A stretch of DNA of 64,000 nt, from contig KV419399.1 in assembly GCA_001630475.1 (NCBI GenBank), positions 1,083,599-1,147,598 on the forward strand, in the 5' to 3' direction. A program made the position numbers and the translations under genes. This document shows, piece after piece, positions 12,322-28,733 of this stretch. Under the pieces are notes generated by a model. It was not told the origin of the DNA and searched no databases. It saw only the letters and a list, made by a program, of their open reading frames with translations. Numbering within the stretch: position 1 is the first letter of the stretch; each line of letters begins with the position of its first letter. Origin of the DNA: Sistotremastrum niveocremeum HHB9708 (taxonomy: Eukaryota > Basidiomycota > Agaricomycetes > Sistotremastrales > Sistotremastraceae).

Positions 12322-13807
12322 TCACAGTGCACCGCTGAATACGGCCAAAGCGGGAAGGACGATCGCCACGGCCATACTCAGCACTCCAATCGACGAAGGC
12401 GTAAGGGTCAGATACGATTTGAATCCGAGCGCGGCTGAGGATGATCCAGAACCTGAGCCTGAGGGGGACGAGCCTGAGCCTGTTGAGGTGGAAGATGAGC
12501 CACTCGTAGTCGATGAGGAAGCTTCGCTGGAACTATTAAATTATTAGCGTCTGAAGCTGTGAGTTACGAGCATAACAGGGCGTACTTGGTGAACACAGCG
12601 ACATATTTGATTTCGAAATAAGCATCGTCGTAGTTCGTTGGGTCTTGGACGAGGTCAAGGCAGTTCCCTGAACAGGTTTCGGAGAAGACTTGGGGAGCTC
12701 CGGCGAAGTTACCGCAGATCGTTATATCCTGCATCGAAGGTTAGTGAGATGACGGACGAGGAGGAGGGGAAGGAGAAGAGACTTACGAAGATGATCGTTT
12801 GGGGAGAGAAGAATTGGGAGGTGTTACATGTCGCGGTGGGCCAGAATGCGGTGGGGGTGGGCCATCCGGCGGGATTGGGATTGGAGGTAGGGACATCAGC
12901 GGGGATAGATCCTCTCTGTTCAACGTTCCAGAGGATAGGTGGATAGTAGGATAAGCGTCGCAACGTACCTGGAAGAACCAAGTCCTGATTCCCTCGTCAT
13001 TCCAAAGCATCGCGAACACGCCTCCTCCGACACTGGCGAATCCCTTCCCGTACGAATTCGTGGAGGGATCCTGGACTATACATCCCTCGTCTCCGTTCGT
13101 CTGGTTGAAACAATCTGTTGAGATTACTTGGCCGGTTTCTTGGACTAGGGATGAACCGGCTGGAGGGTGCATGCAGCCGTTTAGGGAGTGAAGGGTGTAG
13201 CGGTTTGTTGTTACTAGGTTGACGTTCTCGACGATATCAATTTCACCGTCGTTGGGCCAGTTGGGGCCTTGCATCCAGAATGCGGGCCATACCGAACACT
13301 TTGACACCCACGCGTTAGATAGAGGAAGAACGAAGGGAGAGGGGGAACGTACGCCGAAAGGCATATGCACAGCATCCATAATTACAAGACTCCCCATTGG
13401 CACCGAATCGTTACTCAATATCTTAACGCTAGGTCTTCCGAACGTTGGGTTGCCGGCGCCTGATGTGGTATTGTCGACTTTGATGATGACGTTGCCTGCG
13501 GCGTTGGTGCCTATGAGTCCGAGAGACGTGGCTTGGGACTGGGTTTGGAAGAGGACGTTGCCCGTCGTGTTGGCATCGATGCCATTTTGGAAGGTCCAGC
13601 GGTCGAAGCTGCATCATCGTCAGCATCGGCATGAGCATAGGTTGGAGAGCGGGACGTGACGGTTTGGTTGATGGTGGCAGTGATGGTGATGATAGTGAGG
13701 AGAAGAAATACGTACAATGTAGACCCCGTATAATTATTAGCAAGCTTGAGCGACTGACCCAGAGCAGGCGCTACGATAGAAGATAACAAGACGAGCTTTT
13801 TGAACAT
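12322..13807 (-). CDS. Secreted, probably GPI-anchored glycoside hydrolase family 16 (endo-1,3(4)-beta-glucanase type)
   Basis: Six exons (13716-13807, 13353-13608, 12969-13298, 12787-12915, 12586-12728, 12322-12532) give 386 residues with consistent phases. Residues 1-18 form a signal peptide ([18 protein letters not shown]). The catalytic motif GEIDIVE places the nucleophile and acid/base at Glu135 and Glu140, with Asp137 between them, as in GH16 glucan hydrolases. [12 protein letters not shown] and the conserved cysteines also fit. The last exon encodes a Ser/Gly/Thr-rich linker followed by a hydrophobic C-terminus ending [10 protein letters not shown], typical of a GPI-anchor signal. The enzyme therefore probably acts on beta-1,3/1,6-glucan at the cell surface, either remodelling the fungus's own wall or digesting external glucans. 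All key residues are present and there is no sign of damage. Confidence 0.92.
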
Positions 13808-14267
13808 TTCCGTTTTCCAACAACGCAGACGAGATCAAGGAGCTTGGAATTAGGTTCTGATTATGAATGGGTATCGGATGGGCGAAATAGATGGTCGGTG
13901 GTTGCGAAAGAGAACGTAAAGAACGAGGGTAACGACGGGAAACAACGAGGCGGTCGAAAAATAGGATTAGGCGCCGGTGCGCAGTTCGGCGCGTTCTTAT
14001 GACGAAAATGGATATCGATTCGATGCCGTCGTCACAGCTCACAGCCTCGAGGCGCGATTTCGCAGTGATCATGTCATGTTTCTAGGAATAGAAAGAGAGT
14101 GCTCCACGGAGGAGTGAGAAGGGAGTATAGTATTACACGACCAGCAAAGTTAAGTAGTAAGTTACACGAACTCGAAACGCTATGTACGCTCTTCGCCTTC
14201 GCGATCCTCGGGGTCCGTCATTATAAACATAATCAATCCAGAAAAGACCGCACGAACACTGATGAGC
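13808..14267. other. Intergenic: GH16 promoter and 3' flank of the demethylase
   Basis: No gene seen in 460 bases. Confidence 0.5.
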
Positions 14268-17875
<3,608 letters not shown>

Positions 17876-18282
17876 CGTCGACGAGCACGACTGCGAGTCA
17901 GGAATAAAGTTCAGACTCCGCTCGGTTGATCACTCGCCAAATCGGCAACTGCCCTGCCGAAGCGCCCACCATTGAACCGGTTACCCGAGTTGGCCGCAAT
18001 GCTATCCAAGCCCATCGACAAAATAACCCTCGAGGGACAATGGTGATGTCGGTGAGAGGTTTTTGATTGTTTTTGGTCGCTATGGATTAAGTAATTTCAG
18101 AAAGTGACATGACATCGGATAAAGTACTGCTCCAATCACCCCGAACGGTGAGCTTGAATTGACCGTGAATGCGAACCTCACGATTAACAGGATGACATTT
18201 GACATAACATTCAAATCTTGTGCTACTTTTGGGTTCCAAATCCCGATACTAAATCCCTAAATTGTACTATAGTAGTAATCGA
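17876..18282. other. Intergenic: demethylase promoter and 3' flank of the DUF4243 gene
   Basis: No gene is recognised in 0.4 kb. Confidence 0.5.
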
Positions 18283-20081
18283 CTACAGCCTGGCCCTCGC
18301 GTCTCCTTCAGTCGCCTCCTTCCCCTCGAACTGCCATCGCAAATCCTCGTACTCCAACGCTCTCCACTTTTCTCTGTTAGTAATATCGTCAACCTCCCAA
18401 GCAGCGTCCCAGCCCAAACCACTTCTATCCCACTTTCCAGCCTTTTCGCCGTACGTCACCCATCCCATCATGTCCATCAGAATGCCCGCAGCTCGAACGA
18501 ACAATGTTCCATCGACCTTTGAAATTCCTCTATGACTCTCCAAACCCGATCTGTTATCAAATACACCATGGAATGACCCCGCCGTTCTGGTGCCGTACTG
18601 CTGCGAAGCCCAATACAACGCTCGGAACGTTTTGATAGTATGAGCGTCGGGAGCATGGATAACGCAACCGAGCATGATCGGCCAGGGATTTGTATCTTCG
18701 TCGCTATTTGGGGCGCCTACAGCACTGGCGTCGGCATGTACTACTTGGCGAAGAGGAGGTTTCGGGAAAGCCGAATATGACATCAGGAGAGTGGAATCAA
18801 TGCGTGGACGTCCGCGATCCACAAGCCAAAGTCCCAGATAGAAGAACCATGTTTTCAAAAGAATGATTTTTTGGGAGGCGTTGGGGAGCGCATTGAGGAT
18901 GGATGGGAAGAAGATTGCGGAGGTCAGAAAATGATTGGTGAAAAAGTCGAGGCGGGGTAAACGACCAGACTTTCCAGTCCCGAAGACTATGAGTGTTGTG
19001 ACAAGGATAGCTTCTTCCACATTTCGGTCGATATTGTTGACGTCGATATGCCAGGAATCAACTATTCTTTCCATTTCCCGCTGTCGTTGGCCATCAGCGA
19101 GAAGATCCCGGAAGCGCTGGGGGTATTCATAGTCGGCATCATAGGGCATTATAGGCGTTAAGACTGAGGAGTCGTATATATCCCGAAGAACTCCCAACAG
19201 TGGTAATCCACCGTTCGACGGGGAGGTATTGAATTTTGGGTCGATCGGATCTACACCGGGTAATAAGCTATCGGTGCCGACGGCGCATTGGGCCAGCCCT
19301 CGATATGAGATCAGAATTTCGTCCGGAGATGTTCACAGACGAGCTTACCTGCGGTTACCATCATTGGCTCCGCAAATTCGATGCCGAACTGCCTCGCTCT
19401 CAACATCGAATCATTGATAAACGTAAGAGATGCCTACCCCCAAGTGGATTATCGGATGCATTCTGAATAGGCGTCAGGTTTGAAACACCAAATATGAATA
19501 CGTCACTTACAGCCCGCCCATAAACCGCAGTAGCATGGAAACGCCCTTCTCATTGGCTGATTTGCCAAACAAATATTCGTCGACTGCGCCTGAAATCCCC
19601 TGTTGGCGGACAATGTCGGCGAAGAAATTGACATATGCAGGGTAGGCACTAAGAAATCAATGAGCATGAATTCGCTAATAATTCATGGCCTTTGCTCACC
19701 GTTCGTCACCAAGCCATTTCGTCCAATTCCCTTCATTCACCTCCCCAACTTGAGGAGCTCCCGTCAAATCGAATCCCACTTCACCCAAGTCTGCTGGTCT
19801 CTGAAGCGCTGCTTCCTTTTCGAATATTGATGTCAATAGGGGTGTAGGGGCTCCAAGGTCATAGGCAGCTAGAAGACTTTGTTCAACGCTCAGCGTAAGT
19901 GAATGAGACCGAAATTCGACAGGACGAACTGGTGTGAAAGATGATTATGCATTCCTGCGGTATTGAATACGCAATGATACTGTTCGTAGTCCAGTCTCAG
20001 GAGTCTCAATAGCTCAGTTTTGGACTGAGGGGTAGAACCGGGGAGGTTGAGCAAACCATGCTGCAGACTGCTATACGTCAT
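18283..20081 (-). CDS. Questin-oxidase-like protein (DUF4243 / AflY family)
   Basis: The start MTYSSLQHGLLNLPG is at 20081 and the long last exon is 18283-19197, giving about 500 residues. After splicing, the N-terminal region reads HNHLSHHLLAAYDLGAP, the histidine-rich hallmark of the questin-oxidase-like family. Further matches are GNWTKWLGDE, YPAYVNFFADIVRQQG, AEPMMVTAG, PLLGVLRDIYDS and HIDVNNIDRNVEEA. Characterised relatives are Baeyer-Villiger-type oxygenases of fungal polyketide pathways (questin oxidase, AflY). No polyketide synthase or other tailoring gene lies nearby, so a stand-alone role is more likely and the substrate is unknown. No signal peptide is seen, and the frame is intact in all exons I could follow. 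The final exon is unusually long and intron-free compared with its neighbours. Confidence 0.86.
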
Positions 20082-21076
20082 GATGGGTCTTTGGAGGTGA
20101 GGGTGGGATGAAGCTCCCGCCTATAAATGAATGAGATTCTCATTCGGACGCAAAGGAGTTTTTATTCACCCGTATGTAGTTGATCACTCAGTCAACGTGA
20201 TGAGCAAGCCAGGGCGTGGTAACGAGAGCAATGGTCGCGTGGGAGCATGAGAGGAGCGCTAAAAGCGTTGAGGAGAATATCCGACGTTCCGATCCGACGA
20301 ATTGATTCCGCTACACCGGTGAGCCACGCACGCTTGCGCAAAAGGAAACGTTTGATTCGTTTTGAGGAGGAACCCTGCTTCTGACAACGTGGACTGAATT
20401 ACAAGTGCGTACTTCTCGGCGAATTCGGTAACAAGGTCGTAACTGGTGTAGGTTGCAATGCTATCAGGAGTATCATCGATTCATCGCACGCCTAGCTCTT
20501 TGAGAAAATTTCCCAAAGATCGTTCTCAGGAAGTGGCGGCCTAGTCGTGAGTTGTCTCGGACCGAAAGCCTCGCTATCGCTCTTCACGCAGGATGCGCAT
20601 GCAAGTCCTCGAAGTCGACGCATGTCCGGCGATCCAGATGCATGACATACACAGGCCTTGGGCTTGGTGGAGACAAATAGACGAGGAATACGAGCTTGCG
20701 CTGCGGGATTGAATAGCTGCTATTGGCTTCGATAAAGATCGCAAGTGGATGGAGTGGGGAAATATTTCTCAGAAGAGAAATATTTTGCCTCGAGAAGTTC
20801 TCTGCACCGTTCTCGTCGCAGTCTAGTCACTGGTGAGTCCCTACTGTGCGTTCGATGGACCTCCGTATGTTTCCGATGCTCTGTGTCACCACCTATACCT
20901 CCATTGATCCAAAGAGTATACCCGACACTTCTCAGTCATGCTTGAGACTGAAGTATCGCCTCATCGTAATCGTTGTGCTCAAATCTTTGATATTAGGTAG
21001 TGATAGTGACGAAAGTTTAAAGGAAGATAATGTAAAGCGGACCAAGAAAGCGTTCTAAGATGGGATCGACAATACT
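20082..21076. other. Intergenic: promoter of the DUF4243 gene and 3' flank of the PDR gene
   Basis: One kilobase with no recognisable gene. Open frames at 20745-21058 on the plus strand look random. Confidence 0.45.
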
Positions 21077-24000
21077 CTATTCGCGCTTCTTGAACAACTT
21101 CTTCAGACCCCCGAACAGGCTCCCTTTTCGCACGCGGAACATGTACGTGCAGAAGAAGACGAGGAATATCTGAAGAGCAGAGCTTAGTCAAGGTATGTCA
21201 TTGGATATGACAGGGCTTACGTTGAATCCGATGTAAGCCGACAAGAAACCAATGTTCCTCCAACGATGCGAATACGACATATTCAAGCTCACCCTGCAGC
21301 AAAGTTAGTGATTGACTTGGGTGAAATCAGGCGGAACGCACAAGTATTGATCAGTTGTCGACGCGGAACAGAACTCGCAATTCGATGAATCGTTGGGGTT
21401 CGAGAGATAACCGCCAGCGTTCGAAATGTAGGTACTCATATATTGCGCGCACGTCTGTCCGGAGGGCGGCACGATGATTTGGGTCTCCGTAGATGAACAT
21501 TGAATGGCTTGGCGTCCGATGCCATTGGTGACGAGAGCTTCGATGAGATAGGTAAATGGTGAGAGACGATCTGAAAGCGAAAATGAGAAGGGCGTCGATG
21601 ACGTAATTACAATCACGTACACATCCAATGCCAGAACGGCGTCAGCTGCGAGAAGGGCTGAAGGACACCATTGCTGTAATCCGAGTCAGAACACTGCTAC
21701 CCGCGCGAGATCGTCGGACGACTTACAAAGTAATAACGAAGGAGAACAAGAAACTGAAGATGAGACCGGCGATCTGCGCATTAGGTGCCATCGCAGCAAC
21801 GGCCTGCGAGAAGGTGGTGTAGTAAAGGGTGAAGTAGACGACGAAAGCGAGGAATTGATATCCGATTCGGTCTGCGGCGCCGGGAAAGCCGACTGTCCAG
21901 TACCAGCAGAAGAAGAACAATGATGAACCGAAGATATTGAACGGTATCTCAACGAGCTGACGAAACTCGATCAGAATAAACAGCGACCGTATCGAAGGAG
22001 CAACTTACCACACTGGTAATAGTGAGAGGGATCCAATGATACATCTTCGAGGCTGCCTCCCGGACTTCGTAGATTTGACGGAAACGGATGAAAGGAACTT
22101 GCAATTGATTACTCAAGCTGACGGAAGTGATAGTGGCTGAAACGAAGACATTAAATTGATATGTAGGCAAGAAGTAGCGAGCATGCCCATGAATACAGCG
22201 AACAGCTGATCTTGAGATCCCTGTAACGAGTTCTTCGCCTTGAAGAAAGTAAATCCGACGAATAGACCTACACCAGTGTTAAGCTGTGAAATGAAGAAAA
22301 GTTTAGAACCGAGATAATCACCAGCGAAGACATTGACAACGTATTTGCTGAGCAGGTATGTTGGCGATCGGAAGTAATTCTGGAAGGATCGCTCGAGCAG
22401 GGCCCAGAATTGCACTCCCCACGGAGCAGCGAACTCGGGATGTTCACCATCATTGAGATTGGCGCCATTAGATCTATCGCGTTCGCCCTGCTGGAGGAGT
22501 TCCGCAAGGCGAGCGTCCGTCGCTCTTCGTTCAGGTGAATTGACCCATGCGTCGTGCCAGTTGATTGTAGATGTCGCTGTAGCACCGGCACCGATGACGT
22601 CAAGCATATCTGAGAGAATGGATCAGTGACAACGATGATACAAAGTCCCGAATAGTACATACACTCCGCAGGATTTTCCGTCGATTCGCACTTCCTTCCA
22701 CCGTTGGCTTCGAAGTACTTGATCAAAGTCGTAGCGTTCTCTCCGAGATCTCCGAAGTAGCAAGTTTGACCACCCTTCTTCAACAACAGGAGACGATCGA
22801 AAGCTTGGAATAGCTCGGCCGAAGGCTGGTGAATCGTACAGAGGATAGCTTGACCTCGATCAGCAAGGCTGCGGAGGAAGTCGATGATAGCCCAGGCGCT
22901 TTGAGAATCGAGACCGGAGGTAGGTTCGTCGAGGAAGAGAAGGAGTTGAGGTTTGGCGGCTAGTTCGACACCGATGGTGAGACGTTTACGTTGTTCGACG
23001 TTAAGACCTTCGCCGACAACGCCGACGATTGCGTCGGCATAAGTTTCCATGGCACACATTTTGATGACGTCCTCGACGCTGATAGAACACATTAATTACT
23101 TCCTTCGATGGAATAAATGAAGCACTTACTAAGCGTACTTCTCAGCTTTCGAGACGGATTTCGGTTGACGAAGAACGGCGCTAAACCTGAGCGCTTCCCG
23201 AACGGCTACGTCATCCTCATTAATACATCGAAGAATAACAAAATTGTGGCCAACTTACTTGCAGTCTCCAAATGGATATCCATCTGTTGACAGTAGCCAG
23301 TCTGCGCGGCGAAGTCCTTGGGAAGAGCCAATCCGTTGACGAACCGATCGCCAGTGATAACGCCGACGGTCGATCTCTCGGCGAGAGCATTGAGCAGTGT
23401 CGTCTTGCCTGCACCACTTTCTCCCATGAGCGCAGTCTATTTCACAATTAGACGATGATATTCAACTGCCAAAGGAACAACTTACGAGTTTTCCAGGTAC
23501 GACATAACCGGATACATCATCCAACAACCGTCTCATATTCCCATTAGCGAGTCGAACATCGAAGTTCAAATGATGCCACGAGAAGACACCACGAGGATCC
23601 GGGAGCGCATCTTTAGCTTTTTCGCTTTGTTCCGGAGACTCGGCGACGACGCTGTTAGCAGATGAACTTGAAGGAGGCGTATGACCTTTCTCTTCGTCGG
23701 CTGATGAATCGGATGCATTGACCGCTTCGATAGATTTAGCGCCGCGTTTGAAGACGAGTTGTGTGCCTCCGGGAGCAGCGAGACCTGCGCGCTCTGTAGC
23801 GTAGAAGAACCAGATGAGGAATCCAATCCAGAAAGCAATGACGATTCCGCTATATTACGTCATCAGAATTACGAAAGTCGTATACGATGAATATCATGAC
23901 TTACAGATTTCTCCATTCGTGGCTGTATGAGTATTGGTAGTTCAATGAGATGAAGTTGTCGCCAGAGACGGTCTGTTGGCCAGGGACCGAGCCGACGGTA

Positions 24001-26698
24001 GTACAGACTTGATTGGTCAGCTGAGCATTTTCGTACCCAGGACCAGAGGGAACGAGGTTCGAGCAAGTCGCATCGAGACCGTGGAACTCGTTCGCTACGA
24101 GCGATTCGAATCCGTAGCGAATGGGGTTGATGTAAGTAAGCCTGAAGACGAAGATAAGGGAATGTCTTAATATTGATGACATAAGACTAACCATTTCAGA
24201 GCACCAATCATGCTTGGCTTCGGAATCGTGAATCCAGTGTATAGAACAAGTGCGAGAACACCGAGACCAGCCACAGCTTGAGCTTCGCTTTCCGTCTTAA
24301 AACTCGCCGCCAGCGCTCGGAAGAACGCTTTCATACAGAGAGTTAGCGTTACGGTGAAGAGGAGGTAGACGAAGAATTTGGAGGCGGGGTGGAGGGAAAG
24401 ACCGGTCATGAAGTATAGGACGACGTCGAAGATTAGGATAGTAACGAATGTGATGGGGATGTCGACGACTGTAAGTGCCAATGATTCCACGAATGGACGA
24501 TACATCGCGGCTTTTTGATGCCTGGCGACGATAGGACGTTGGGCATAAAGAGCGGGAATTTCAGCCTAAAGAAATCGATCGCAATTAGTTCAGATATAAT
24601 CGGATGAACGTGGAGGAGGTCTCACCATTGCCGACAAAGCACCAAAGAGGACGGAAAAGAACAAGACTGCACCCCTCGAGAAGAAATCCGCCGTAGCAAC
24701 CGACATACGGAAGAACACGCTTCCCATAATCAAAGCCTGAGCCAAGAAGTTGAACGTGTGGATAGCCTGCGCAGCCCAATCTCCTCGAATAATCTGCACC
24801 CTCCGCTTCATCAAAGTCCGCACTTGCATAGCGATGCTAATAGTATACGGCGACGAAGGACGAACATGACGAGAATGTTCCGCACGAGCAGATTGTTTAT
24901 ATGCGATACGAGTCTTCTCTTGAAGTTCGGTATCGTTGAACATCGCTTCGACATTGCTCGCATTTTTAATCCCGAGAGGAGATTCTTTGAAGTGTCTTGC
25001 GAATTCGTCAGGGGTTCTAGGGAGACTGGCGGGATCTACGCCTTCGCGGATACGTCGGCCTAGAACGTCGGTGACGCTCACGAGGAAGTCGGCGGTGGTT
25101 TGACGATTGGCTGGAACGTATCCCATGTCTTCGAAATAGGCGCGCGCTTGATCAGCTGGGCCGAAGTAGGCCATGCGGCCTTCGTTGAGGACGCAGACTT
25201 TGTCGAAGAGGGAGTAGATGTTCTCGGAGGCTTGGTAGAGGGTGACGATGGTTGTGCAATGGGCGATGTCGGTGGCGATTCGAAGAGCACGAGTGAACTC
25301 GAGTGCGGTGGATGCATCGAGGCCTCTGGTGGAGCTGCCAAAGGTATTAATATATGCGGCGTTGTTTGAGGGAGAGGACTTACTTATCCCAACAGGCAAC
25401 GCAAACTCTGGTACTCATCATCTCGGCAATACTGACTCGCTTTTTCTCTCCACCGCTCACACCTCTGATATTTTCGTCGCCGACTGCTGTGTCGTATGTA
25501 TGCCTCAGGCCGAACACGGTCGCCAAAGTCTCAACGACGGAGTCGATGAAGTCTTGGCGGGTGCGTCCTTCTATACGAGTCTGAGGCGTGCGAGTAGCAG
25601 CTGACACTTCGAGAGTTTGTCGAACGGTGAGGGAAGGGAAATGGACGTCATCTTCGGGAGAGTATCCGACATCTGAAGAATATCAAAATGAGTGGAAAGC
25701 ATATATAGCATAATGAGAGCTTACCTCCGCGATAATGCTTCGCCATGTATTCCGGAGTGATACCATCGTAAGATACTTCTCCGTGAACGGCATGGAATCC
25801 ACTGCGCTGATTCGCAAGTGTCCTTAAAAGCGAGGTACAACCGGATCCAGGTCTTCCAAGAACGACTGCAGAATGCTATCAGTTGTGTTACCCAGTCGTT
25901 ACGGATGAAACGTACGAAGCATCTCCCCAGGACGAACGGTACCCTCGAATCCAGTCAATATATCCTTTTTGGGAGGATGTCTCAGCTCCTTGGCGAAATC
26001 GAGCATACGCATAGGAGACAAGATGGAGAAGATGGTATCTTGATGCTTCGCCGTAGCTCCTAATCCGACGACTCGAAGATCCTATAATACCCAAATTAAC
26101 GACCTTAGAGGCGCATATAGGAGGGGGTGCGACATACCTTGAATGTGATACCGGCTTGTCGACACTCGATACCCTGACCTCTCGCAGCATCCCACTGAGT
26201 CTGAAGCCATCCGTCGAACTGGAAGTCCTCTTCAGCGCCTTCTCCAACGAGTGTTCCAGCGCCTGATGCTCCCGACGACGAACTGGCATGGGTTACTGGC
26301 TCTGGTATGGATTCACGTGCAGGATGCAAAGCGGATGCATTGGATCGGGCTCGAGACCTCGAACGGCCTTTTTTGCTGGATCGTTGAGAGGCGCCAGTGA
26401 CTTGTCGTTGGAGAACGAGATCTGCACATCCATCCTGATCGAAGAAGTCGAATGGGACGTGTTCTGCTCGAGAGTCAACTCTGCTGAGCTGAGGCTGGGG
26501 AATAGTGTGTTGATGTTCTGGACGGGTGCGTTGTCGATGAGGGCGGTCATCAGACGCTGGTTCAGGAGTGGGAACTCGAGAACGTTCGTCCACTGGAGTG
26601 AGGTCACCAATTCGATGGTGAAGTGCGTCTGGGATAGCTTGGGCAGCAGTAGGAATAGCTGGGACTGCCTCGTCCGTCGGCGACGACGTTGAAGCCAT
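21077..26698 (-). CDS. Full-length PDR-type (ABCG) ABC transporter
   Basis: A complete pleiotropic-drug-resistance pump of about 1,500 residues, with NBD-TMD-NBD-TMD order, in many exons. The N-terminus is acidic and Pro/Ser-rich ([19 protein letters not shown]). NBD1 has the degenerate Walker [12 protein letters not shown] (Cys for Lys, normal for fungal PDRs), signature [13 protein letters not shown] and the [14 protein letters not shown] motif. TMD1 starts near [18 protein letters not shown]2 has a canonical Walker [15 protein letters not shown], the degenerate signature [15 protein letters not shown], Walker [17 protein letters not shown] and [17 protein letters not shown]2 follows [17 protein letters not shown]. 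The C-terminus is Lys-rich ([15 protein letters not shown]). Such pumps sit in the plasma membrane and export hydrophobic toxins. All frames close correctly, unlike the ABCC gene at the left end. Confidence 0.94.
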
Positions 26699-27704
26699 TT
26701 ACAAAGAATAAAGAAAAAGCAAAAGGAAGGAGAGCAAGGTGGGTGCGTAAGAGAAAGGATGGCCGAGCCATAATCATTATAACTGAGGAGCTTGTCGGCT
26801 TATCGGAAGCCACCCAAATGGTGACGCGCTCCATCTCTTCCATCGCGGCCCTTCGATCGCCCCTCTCTGTGCTAATTGAGACCTTCAAACATTGGAAGAT
26901 CGGTACGTGGCCGACATTATCGAATGTCTCAAACAGCCTGCGCAGCCAGAAATCGGCTGCGACGCGTCAGTCAAGGCTCAAGTACCTCGGCCATCGTGTC
27001 AGTGAGATGAAGACGAAAGAAGCGCTTCTGAGATATTGCGGAGCCGAAGCCCGAGCACAGATCGCCGAGATCTTTTCCGATTTCCGGCTCCGAATGTCTT
27101 TCGTTTCTCATCGTCGTCAAGCACATCTCGTAGGAGCAGGAAAATATTTTCCTGGCATGCGACATCTATCGAAAGCCCCACGAATATCCTCCGATTCTTG
27201 TCTCTTTCTCGCCTCGAGAGACCCACACAAAGCAATTTCGTTCGTTGCATCAGCACAAACCCCTCGCCTTACTCATATTCGCACGCCGTACCAGGCCGAC
27301 ACATGCCAGGCAAGCCAAGCTGACCGAACATCCGGTGACAAGATATCCAGAGTCAAATCACGATAACCACGACTAAGCATCCGGAGGGTGCTTCCGGCCT
27401 TCCACGTTTGTTCTTCTATCGTTACATCGTACGACTCGTTCCCCTCACCCTCGATTTCAAAGATAGAGTGTCTTGTCTGGCAGTACGTTCAAATAATCTA
27501 GGTATTATATTCTGAGACACGGCCAAGGCGGCGAACAATAACCCTTTGCCCGTCCGAGAGCGTCTGTCTATTGAAAGAGGCAACCCCAGAATGATTCGAC
27601 TCATTCTTCGCCCCTGTTTATCGGCAAGTCGGGCCCCCCTTCCTTGAAATCACGAGCCAGATGCCGAAAGAGATTCCTTCTGCATTTGTTTTCCGAAAGA
27701 AGTC
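26699..27704. other. Intergenic: PDR promoter
   Basis: One kilobase upstream of the pump. A 225-codon plus-strand open frame starts just upstream (26689-27366). It is Arg/Lys/Ser-rich, has no family features and runs through the probable promoter, so I do not call it a gene. Confidence 0.4.
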
Positions 27705-28733
27705 ACTATGCAGCCTAATTCGAAGATCACCAAGGTTGATATTAGCACTACGAGCGTATATTATTAGGGGTCGGGTGCGCTATGTCTTACCTGATGAAAA
27801 TTGACTGCTAGGACTAAATTCCACGCATTCAGTACTCGGTTCCCATCTTGAAGGTTGACAGCGTTCTAAAGAAGAGATCAATCCCTCCGCGCTCCGATTG
27901 ACTCGCGGGGCGAATGCACCGGGATCCACTCACAATCGCTGTGATCAAGTCACTTTGTAAACTCTGTGTCGAATTTAATCTCGTTCGAGGGTTCTCTGGC
28001 AACGCAGGAAATGAATTCTTCTTCGTTATTGCCTTCTGTAGAATAGCGGCGATGTTTTGATCCATGGCATGTGCTACTTGTCTTGAAAATGGTCGGATCT
28101 GAGGTTGTTGAAGAAAGTTGACTACGGCGATGTTGATATCTGAACGTGGAGGTTGCTGTCCTCTGATCACCGACGCTACTACATTCTTCTTCTATGTCAA
28201 TTGTTAGGTGATTTTTTGATCGTGGGGAGAGAGAAGGCACGTACGGCACTGTTGACTGTAGCATCTACGAAATTGAGATTGCTCGGATGTCGGATTACTT
28301 GGAATAGCCCGTTCAAAAGGCCGGGTTTTGTAAACCCTTCGAACTTGTCGAGAGCATTGATGACTCCACAGATTCCTGCGTTGTTCATTACTCGTGAGAG
28401 CAGTTGGATTTCGACGGTATGGTCTGTAGATAATTAGGAAGGTTATTAAAATAAAGGACCTGAAGGGAGAGAGAATATACCGCATTCGCTCGCCGTGGGT
28501 GCGGTTTGGATAGCGACCCTTGTGATCGTCGATGGGGGTGTCAACGCAAAGTTGGCTCCGTTCGCTAAACAAGTTGCGGACTCGTCGGTGCGAAAGTCTG
28601 CCCCGCAAACTGCACTGAAGCTGGCTTGTCTTGTGAACAGAGTAGGTATTCCAAGAGGATGAGCGACGGTATGCGTTATAACGATCGAGAGGATAGATAA
28701 AGAATGTTTGAAGGAGAATTGCGACCCGCGCAT
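27705..28733 (-). CDS. Small secreted protein of unknown function
   Basis: The start at 28733 encodes a signal peptide (SLSILSIVITHTVAHPLG), followed by LFTRQASFSAVCGADFRT, which looks like a processed mature N-terminus. Splicing four to six short exons gives HTVEIQLLSRVMNNAG, CGVINALDKFEGFTKPGL, RHPSNLNFVDATVNSA, VVASVIRGQQPPRSDIN and MDQNIAAILQKAITKKN. The last readable exon ends with NAWNLVLAVNFHQ and a probable stop at 27705. I do not recognise the family. Few cysteines, no transmembrane helix after the signal and a length of about 220 residues suggest a soluble extracellular protein. The exon structure at the 3' end is uncertain. Confidence 0.55.

Noticed and set aside
12188-12547. Plus-strand acidic frame (PEPEPEG-type)
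   Set aside because: It is the complement of the Ser/Gly-rich linker in the last GH16 exon.
13219-13659. Plus-strand 146-codon frame inside the GH16 gene
   Set aside because: It is antisense to exons with clear GH16 catalytic motifs.
26689-27366. 225-codon plus-strand open frame upstream of the PDR transporter
   Set aside because: It overlaps the start of a well-supported gene on the other strand, covers its promoter, and shows low-complexity basic composition with no domain or introns.
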